From: Acidimicrobiales bacterium
GTDB lineage: Bacteria > Actinomycetota > Acidimicrobiia > Acidimicrobiales > JAVJTC01
DNA: 64,000 nucleotides
Reading direction: 5' to 3'
Assembly: GCA_040219085.1 (NCBI GenBank)
Contig: JAVJTC010000002.1
Span: 62,001 to 126,000 of the forward strand
The notes below the pieces were generated by a model. It saw only the letters and a list, made by a program, of their open reading frames with translations, had not been told where the DNA came from and did no database searches. Positions 58,777 to 64,000 of this stretch are shown here, piece after piece; position 1 is the stretch's first letter, and each line of letters starts with the position of its first letter. The translations under genes were made by a program, and so were the position numbers.

Positions 58777-60291
58777 GTGTCCGACCAGCCCACACCCGAG
58801 ACCGCCGCCCCAGGATCCGTCGCCACGCTCGACGACTCCCAGTTCGGGACCTTCGCTCCCGACGGCACGTACATCCCACGCCAGATCGTCGGGGAGGACA
58901 TCCCCGACACCGAACTCGAGTCGGCATACGACGCCACCATGGTCTCGGTCGAGGACGGCGCGCTGGTCGACGGGATCGTCGTGAAGGTCGACGCGGACGA
59001 GGTGCTGCTCGACATCGGCTTCAAGTCCGAGGGCGTGATCCCGGCGCGGGAACTGTCGATCCGCAACGACGTGGATCCCTCCGAGGTCGTCAGCGTCGGT
59101 GATTCGGTCGAGGCCCTCGTTCTCCAGAAGGAGGACAAGGAGGGTCGCCTGATCCTGTCCAAGAAGCGCGCCCAGTACGAGCGTGCGTGGGGCCGGATCG
59201 AGGAGATCAAGGAAGCCGAAGGTGTCGTGACCGGGCCGGTGATCGAGGTCGTCAAGGGCGGTCTGATCGTCGACATCGGGCTGCGCGGCTTCCTGCCCGC
59301 ATCCCTCGTCGAGTTGCGCCGCGTGCGTGACCTCCAGCCCTACGTGGGCCAGGAGATCGAAGCCAAGATCATCGAGCTCGACAAGAACCGCAACAACGTG
59401 GTCCTGTCCCGTCGGGCATGGCTCGAGGAGACCCAGAAGGAACAGCGCGAGGAGTTCCTCGACAACCTCAAGCCGGGCGAGCGACGCAAGGGCGTCGTCT
59501 CCTCGGTCGTCAACTTCGGTGCCTTCGTGGACCTCGGTGGGATGGACGGGCTCGTCCACGTCTCGGAGCTGTCCTGGAAGCACGTCGACCACCCCAGCTC
59601 GGTCGTCTCCGTCGGTGACGAGGTCGAGATCCAGGTCCTCGAAGTCGATCTCGACCGTGAACGGATCAGCCTCTCGCTCAAGGCCACCCAGCAGGATCCC
59701 TGGCAGGAGTTCGCCTCCAACCACCGCGTCGGCGAGCTCGTCTACGGCCGGGTCACCAAGCTGGTGCCCTTCGGTGCGTTCGTGCAGGTCGGTGAGTCCA
59801 TCGAGGGACTGGTGCACATCTCGGAGATGTCGACGCACCACGTCGACGTCCCCGAGCAGGTGGTCACCCCCGGCGAGGAGCTGTGGGTGAAGATCATCGA
59901 CATCGACCTCCAGCGCCGTCGGATCAGCCTCTCGATCAAGCAGGCGGCCGAAGGTGGCGTTGTCGCCGCGGAGTACCAGGAGCACTTCGGCGAGCACGCC
60001 TACGACGACGAGGGCAACTACATCGGTCCCCAGGGCGACGAGGCCTCCACCGAGCAGATGGACGAGGCATGGGCCGCGTACTACGCCGAGTACGGCGAGG
60101 GTGCGGACGCGTCGGCCCCGGCCGCTCCGGACGGGCCTGCCCCGTCACCACCCGCTGCTGCGCCTGCTGAGGCGGTGGCACCCGCCGAGGCCTCTGTCGA
60201 GGCTGAGGTGGCTGCGGCGCCTGCCGAGGCTGAGCCGCCCGCTGCTGAGGTTGCGGTACCGGGCGAGCCCGCCGACGAAGCGACTTCCTGA
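58777..60291 (+). CDS. rpsA: Ribosomal protein S1
   Basis: This 504-residue RNA-binding protein has four S1 domains (about 59-130, 145-210, 228-300 and 315-385), with hallmarks DEVLLDIGFKSEGVIP, GLIVDIGLRGFLPASL, NFGAFVDLGGMDGLVHVSEL and PFGAFVQVGESIEGLVHISE. The tail from about residue 440 is rich in Ala, Pro and Glu. Four domains are usual in Actinobacteria. GTG 58777 (MSDQPTPE) is preferred; GTG 58738 is possible but would add basic residues not seen in the family. Confidence 0.94.
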   Translation: MSDQPTPETAAPGSVATLDDSQFGTFAPDGTYIPRQIVGEDIPDTELESAYDATMVSVEDGALVDGIVVKVDADEVLLDIGFKSEGVIPARELSIRNDVDPSEVVSVGDSVEALVLQKEDKEGRLILSKKRAQYERAWGRIEEIKEAEGVVTGPVIEVVKGGLIVDIGLRGFLPASLVELRRVRDLQPYVGQEIEAKIIELDKNRNNVVLSRRAWLEETQKEQREEFLDNLKPGERRKGVVSSVVNFGAFVDLGGMDGLVHVSELSWKHVDHPSSVVSVGDEVEIQVLEVDLDRERISLSLKATQQDPWQEFASNHRVGELVYGRVTKLVPFGAFVQVGESIEGLVHISEMSTHHVDVPEQVVTPGEELWVKIIDIDLQRRRISLSIKQAAEGGVVAAEYQEHFGEHAYDDEGNYIGPQGDEASTEQMDEAWAAYYAEYGEGADASAPAAPDGPAPSPPAAAPAEAVAPAEASVEAEVAAAPAEAEPPAAEVAVPGEPADEATS

Positions 60292-60299
60292 CCACAGGG

Positions 60300-60327
60300 G
60301 CGGAGGTGGGGGAGACCCCGCCTCCGC
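60300..60327. terminator. Hairpin between rpsA and the NarL-type gene
   Basis: GCGGAGG (60300-60306) pairs with CCTCCGC (60321-60327), and an inner GGGG/CCCC stem closes a GAGA loop. It sits between two convergent stops. No long T-run follows, so its strength is uncertain. Confidence 0.6.
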
Positions 60328-61023
60328 TCAGGTCAACTCGACGATTCCCTGGCGGACACCTTCGATGACCGCCTGGGTCCGGTCACGCACACCGAGCTTC
60401 GAGTAGATCGAAGCCAGGTGGTTCTTGACGGTCTTCTGGCTGATGAACAGCCGCTCGGCCACCTCGGTCGTGGAGAGCCCGTCGGTGATCAACTGGAGGA
60501 CCTCCTCCTCACGTGGTGTCACGAGGGACTCGGTGCGCGTGCGGCCGTTGCCGCTGTGGTGGGTGGCACCGTTGGAGGTTCGCGGCGTCGTCTCGGAACG
60601 GGAACCGCCGCCGGCGGGACGCGCGAGGTGCGGCTTCATGTGCGGGTCGATGACCGTCTGGCCCTCGGCGGCGAGTCGGGTCGCCGTCACGAGCTCACGC
60701 ATCGAGCAGGTCTTGAGGAGATAGCCACACGCTCCCGCGCGCACCGCGCGGGTCAGCATCTCGCGCTCGGTGTGCATGGTCAGGATGACGACCCGGGTGC
60801 CGGGGAGCAGGTCGCGGATGCGACTGCAGGCCTCGAGGCCGTCCATGTCGGGCATCGAGATGTCGGTGAGCACGACGTCCGGCTCGACCTCACGTGCGCG
60901 TTCGAGTGCCTCACGCCCGGTGGCTGCGGTGCCCACGACATCGACACCGGCCTCGACGAACGCCCGGTGGACGCTCTCGCGCATCAGTGTGTGGTCGTCC
61001 ACGATGAGAAGCCGATACGTCAT
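60328..61023 (-). CDS. NarL/FixJ-type response regulator
   Basis: The 231-residue product has a receiver domain (Asp 54 in VVLTDISMPDMDG; LTMHTEREML; YLLKTC) and a LuxR-type HTH (about 165-225; LVTPREEEVLQLITDGLSTT then EVAERLFISQKTVKNHLASI). A Ser-, Gly- and Thr-rich linker separates them. No kinase gene is adjacent, so it is an orphan here. GGGAGGGG lies before the ATG at 61023. Confidence 0.9.
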   Translation of the reverse strand: MTYRLLIVDDHTLMRESVHRAFVEAGVDVVGTAATGREALERAREVEPDVVLTDISMPDMDGLEACSRIRDLLPGTRVVILTMHTEREMLTRAVRAGACGYLLKTCSMRELVTATRLAAEGQTVIDPHMKPHLARPAGGGSRSETTPRTSNGATHHSGNGRTRTESLVTPREEEVLQLITDGLSTTEVAERLFISQKTVKNHLASIYSKLGVRDRTQAVIEGVRQGIVELT

Positions 61024-61125
61024 TCAGCCCCTCCCAGTGGCTCGGCGGCGTCTGACCCGTCCTTCGTGGGACTGATATCGGCAGGTCGGGGTGTCGTGTT
61101 GAGTCATCCGGCCCATATGAGCCTG

Positions 61126-61131
61126 TAGTTT
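61126..61131 (+). promoter_or_regulatory. -10 box of coaE (likely leaderless)
   Basis: TAGTTT ends 7 nt before the ATG at 61139. Confidence 0.5.
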
Positions 61132-61138
61132 CGGGCGG

Positions 61139-61771
61139 ATGCTGGAAGTCGGACTCACCGGGGGAATCGGCGCAGGCAAGTCCACGGTGGCCACGCTGCT
61201 GGTCGCGCGGGGGGCGGTCCTCATCGACGCCGATGCGATCGTGCGCGAGCTCCAGGAGCCCGGTGAACCCGTCTTCGACGCGATGGTCGCCCACTTCGGG
61301 CCGAGCATCGTCGGCCCGGACGGAACGCTGGACCGGCCCGCCGTCGCGTCCGTCGTCTTCTCGGACCCCGACGAACTGGCCGCTCTCAACTCCCTGGTCC
61401 ACCCGGCCGTCGTGGCCGAGATGACGCGGCGCCGTCGGTCCCTGGCGGGGACCGACGAGACGGTCGTGCTCGACATACCGCTGCTCGTGGAGGGCGGCTA
61501 CCGCGACGTGGCCGTGATCGTCGTCGATGTCGATCCCGAGGTGGCCGTGCGGCGATTGGTCGAGGGCCGCGGTCTCGACGAGTCCGACGCCCGGGCGCGC
61601 GTCGCCGCGCAGGCATCGCGGGCCGACCGCCTCGCAGCGGCCGACTTCGTCATCGACAACTCGGGTGACCCCGACGACCTGACGGCCGAGGTCGACCGTT
61701 GCTGGGAGTGGATCGGCTGCCTTCCTCGGCCCGAGCCCGGCACGCTTCCCCCGGATCTGCGCGATGTCTGA
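61139..61771 (+). CDS. coaE: Dephospho-CoA kinase CoaE
   Basis: This enzyme phosphorylates dephospho-CoA in the last step of CoA synthesis. The 210-residue product has the P-loop GGIGAGKST (8-16), [20 protein letters not shown] and [11 protein letters not shown]. The C-terminus lacks the UPF0157 domain that is fused to CoaE in mycobacteria. It lies next to uvrB, as in other Actinobacteria. Confidence 0.93.
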   Translation: MLEVGLTGGIGAGKSTVATLLVARGAVLIDADAIVRELQEPGEPVFDAMVAHFGPSIVGPDGTLDRPAVASVVFSDPDELAALNSLVHPAVVAEMTRRRRSLAGTDETVVLDIPLLVEGGYRDVAVIVVDVDPEVAVRRLVEGRGLDESDARARVAAQASRADRLAAADFVIDNSGDPDDLTAEVDRCWEWIGCLPRPEPGTLPPDLRDV

Positions 61772-61793
61772 CGAGGCTGTCGCACCACGTCGG

Positions 61794-61799
61794 TAGGAT
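61794..61799 (+). promoter_or_regulatory. -10 box of uvrB (likely leaderless)
   Basis: TAGGAT ends 7 nt before the GTG at 61807. No clear LexA box is visible next to it. Confidence 0.5.
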
Positions 61800-61806
61800 C
61801 GGCCGG

Positions 61807-63888
61807 GTGAGCACTTCCCCGGCCAAAGCCTCCCCGGCCAGGGAGGCATCCCCGTCGTCGCCGGCTTTCGTGATGCGCGCCGAGTTCGAGCCCGCCGGTG
61901 ATCAGCCTGCCGCCATCGAGGCGCTGAGCAAGGGGCTCGAGCGTGGCGACCGCTTCCAGACCCTGCTGGGGATCACAGGGTCGGGCAAGAGCGCCACCAT
62001 CGCGTGGACCATCGAGAAGGTGCAGCGGCCGACGCTCGTGATCGCACCGAACAAGTCGCTGGCCGCCCAGCTGGCGAACGAGCTGCGGGAGTTCTTCCCC
62101 GACAACCGGGTGGAGTACTTCGTCTCCTACTACGACTACTACCAGCCCGAGGCGTACATGCCCTCGAGCGACACCTACATCGAGAAGGACTCGTCGGTCA
62201 ACGACGAGATTGACCGGCTCCGCCATGCGTCCACGTCGGCGCTGCTGACCCGCCGGGACGTGATCGTCGTCGCGTCGGTCTCGTGCATCTACGGCCTCGG
62301 TGGTCCCGACGAGTACCGCGAGCAGTTGTGCGTCGTACGGGTGGGGGAGTCGCACGACCAGCGGGACATCCTCCGCCAGCTCGTGGACATCCAGTACGAG
62401 CGCAACGACGCCAATCTCGTGCGCGGCAAGTTCCGTGTCCGTGGGGACACGCTCGAGGTCCACCCGGCCTACGAGGAGACGGTCGCACGCATCGAGTTCT
62501 TCGGCGACGAGGTCGAACAGATCTCGATCGTCGACCCGGTCACCGGTGAGCGCCTGCGCACGGTGGACGAACTCGTCGTCTTCCCGGCCACCCACTACGT
62601 CGCGTCCGAGGAGCGGATGAGGGCCGCCATGGGTCGCATCGAGAAGGAGTTGCAGACCCAGCTCGCCCGCTTCGAGGAGGAGGGGAAGCTCCTCGAGGCC
62701 CAGCGCCTGCGGATGCGCACCGAGTACGACCTCGAGATGATGGCCGAGGTCGGCTACTGCAACGGGATCGAGAACTACTCGGCGCCGATCGACGGTCGTG
62801 CGCCGGGGGAGCCGCCGTTCACGCTGCTGGACTACTTCCCCGAGGACTTCGTGACCGTCATCGACGAGTCCCACGTCGCGGTACCCCAGATGCACGGCCA
62901 GTACGAGGGCGATCGCAGCCGCAAGGAGACCCTCATCGACCACGGGTTCCGACTCCCATCGGCGGCGGACAACCGACCGCTGACCTTCGACGAGATCATG
63001 GCCCGCATCGGCCAGACCGTGTTCCTGTCGGCCACGCCGGGCGCCTACGAGATCGACGTGTCCGATCAGGTGGTGGAACAGATCGTCCGCCCGACCGGGC
63101 TGATCGACCCCGAGGTGATCGTGCGGCCGACGAAGGGCCAGATCGACGACCTGGTGGGCGAGATCAACGAGCGGACCGAGGCGGGGGGTCGGATCCTCGT
63201 CACCACGTTGACGAAGAAGATGTCCGAGGACCTGACCGACTACCTGTTGGAGCTCGGCCTGCGGGTCCGCTACCTCCACAGCGAGGTCGACACCATCGAA
63301 CGGATAGAGATCCTCCGTGATCTCCGTCTCGGGGAGTTCGACGTGCTGGTCGGGATCAACCTCCTACGGGAGGGTCTGGACCTCCCCGAGGTGTCACTCG
63401 TCGCCATCCTCGACGCCGACAAGGAGGGTTTCCTGCGGTCGGAGACCTCTCTGATCCAGATGATCGGACGCGCTGCGCGTAACGTCGACGGTCAGGTGGT
63501 GATGTACGCGGACCAGATGACGGACTCGATGCAGAGGGCCATCTCCGAGACCAACCGCCGACGCGGTCTGCAGCAGGCCTACAACGAGGAACACGGGATC
63601 GACCCCCAGACGGTCCGCAAGGCCGTCACCGACATCCTCGCGATGATCCGGCCGGGCGCGGCCACCGCGCCGGTGCCCGGCGACGGTGAGCGCCGGATGC
63701 GTCCCGGCGAGCGTGAGCGTCTCATCGAGAGCGTGTCAGAGCTCCCCCACGAACAGATCGAGAGGCTGATCTCCACCTTGACGACCGAGATGAACGACGC
63801 CGCGGCGGATCTCAAGTTCGAGTACGCCGCGCGGTTGCGTGACGAGATCAAGGAGCTCAAGCGGGAGCTCCGGGAGCTGGTGGGCTGA
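61807..63888 (+). CDS. uvrB: Excinuclease ABC subunit B
   Basis: UvrB checks DNA damage in nucleotide excision repair. The 693-residue helicase-like protein has the P-loop GITGSGKS (55-62), the beta-hairpin region [26 protein letters not shown], the YxGDR-type segment, and motifs V and VI ([29 protein letters not shown]). A UVR domain (about 655-690) ends the protein. GTG 61807 is supported by the -10 box; ATG 61873 (MRAEFEP) is an alternative. Confidence 0.96.
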   Translation: MSTSPAKASPAREASPSSPAFVMRAEFEPAGDQPAAIEALSKGLERGDRFQTLLGITGSGKSATIAWTIEKVQRPTLVIAPNKSLAAQLANELREFFPDNRVEYFVSYYDYYQPEAYMPSSDTYIEKDSSVNDEIDRLRHASTSALLTRRDVIVVASVSCIYGLGGPDEYREQLCVVRVGESHDQRDILRQLVDIQYERNDANLVRGKFRVRGDTLEVHPAYEETVARIEFFGDEVEQISIVDPVTGERLRTVDELVVFPATHYVASEERMRAAMGRIEKELQTQLARFEEEGKLLEAQRLRMRTEYDLEMMAEVGYCNGIENYSAPIDGRAPGEPPFTLLDYFPEDFVTVIDESHVAVPQMHGQYEGDRSRKETLIDHGFRLPSAADNRPLTFDEIMARIGQTVFLSATPGAYEIDVSDQVVEQIVRPTGLIDPEVIVRPTKGQIDDLVGEINERTEAGGRILVTTLTKKMSEDLTDYLLELGLRVRYLHSEVDTIERIEILRDLRLGEFDVLVGINLLREGLDLPEVSLVAILDADKEGFLRSETSLIQMIGRAARNVDGQVVMYADQMTDSMQRAISETNRRRGLQQAYNEEHGIDPQTVRKAVTDILAMIRPGAATAPVPGDGERRMRPGERERLIESVSELPHEQIERLISTLTTEMNDAAADLKFEYAARLRDEIKELKRELRELVG

Positions 63889-63892
63889 GGCG

Positions 63893-64000
63893 ATGGCGGA
63901 CCGGTTGGTCATCCAGGGTGCGCGCGAGCACAACCTGCGCGACGTCTCGCTCGAGCTGCCACGCGAGAAGCTCATCGGTTTCACCGGGATCTCGGGATCC
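63893..64000 (+). CDS. uvrA: Excinuclease ABC subunit A (N-terminal part)
   Basis: The first 36 residues are visible ([20 protein letters not shown] and on to the start of the first Walker A loop, GFTGISGS). UvrA loads UvrB on damaged DNA. The gene begins 4 bp after uvrB and runs out of the window. Confidence 0.93.
   Translation, partial: MADRLVIQGAREHNLRDVSLELPREKLIGFTGISGS

Noticed and set aside
57646-59997. Open frame of 783 codons on the minus strand across polA end, the methyltransferase and rpsA
   Set aside because: It crosses three well supported genes on the other strand and shows no family likeness.
61498-63279. Open frame of 593 codons antisense to coaE and uvrB
   Set aside because: Same reason: it is antisense to conserved coding sequence with no motif of its own.

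Overview
The window is GC-rich, almost fully coding DNA from a member of the Actinomycetota, most likely class Acidimicrobiia (inference). The signs are a mycothiol synthase (MshD), a bacterial proteasome activator (Bpa) with a C-terminal Tyr motif, SepF and DivIVA with no FtsA, meso-DAP-type MurE, menaquinone genes (MenA, MenG), an ANTAR regulator of the PdtaR type, and an N-terminal WW-ASDGRWYPP motif of a kind I associate with Acidimicrobiia membrane proteins. Many starts are GTG (plus one TTG and one probable CTG). About 18 genes have a TANNNT -10 box only 6-8 nt before the start codon, which implies widespread leaderless transcription. No phage, IS element or CRISPR array was seen, and no gap without a gene exceeds about 230 bp.

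Layout. 1-14.5 kb is the division and cell-wall (dcw) cluster on the + strand: ftsI (3' end), murE, mraY, murD, ftsW, murG, murC, murB, ftsQ, ftsZ, pgeF, yggS, sepF, yggT and divIVA. It is tightly overlapped, and murF is missing from its usual place between murE and mraY. ileS (14.5-17.7 kb) is inverted. A DksA/TraR-like protein without zinc cysteines, lspA and rluD follow. 19.8-23.1 kb holds an Rrf2 regulator, an LpqC-like esterase, a phosphodiesterase and bpa. dnaE (23.3-26.8 kb) has three DnaA-box-like 9-mers in its leader. 26.9-29.4 kb carries a hypothetical protein, a nitroreductase, a NifU-like protein and menA. A minus-strand operon (29.4-32.6 kb) carries mshD, rlmN, a membrane protein, menG and a VOC protein. 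nth is followed by a structured intergenic region that looks like a 6C-type small RNA with its own promoter and terminator.

33.8-44.6 kb is amino-acid biosynthesis: hisD-C-B-H-A-F, a GroES paralogue, hisI, ygfZ, a DnaJ-like membrane protein, then trpC-F-B-A. 44.7-47.5 kb has a small membrane protein, an ECF sigma gene flanked by two zinc-finger anti-sigma-like genes, HU, a peroxiredoxin and a FabZ-like dehydratase. The minus-strand fatty-acid operon fabD-fabH-fabG-acpP-fabF (47.5-51.8 kb) has a FabD with an extra C-terminal barrel-sandwich-like domain. A tRNA-Leu(CAA), an orphan membrane protein resembling Pycsar effectors and a surface protein with three 100-residue repeats follow. The right end (54.3-64 kb) is informational: pdtaR, polA, a methyltransferase, rpsA, a NarL-type regulator, coaE, uvrB and the start of uvrA.

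How the genes work together. The left block makes lipid II and the divisome. The centre supplies His, Trp, menaquinone and mycothiol. The right block runs type II fatty-acid synthesis, replication and repair. The observations I rate most novel are the 6C-like RNA beside nth, the GroES paralogue ending in a proteasome-docking-like tail (Leu-Tyr-Leu), the FabD fusion, the orphan Pycsar-effector-like protein and the DnaA-box cluster in the dnaE leader.
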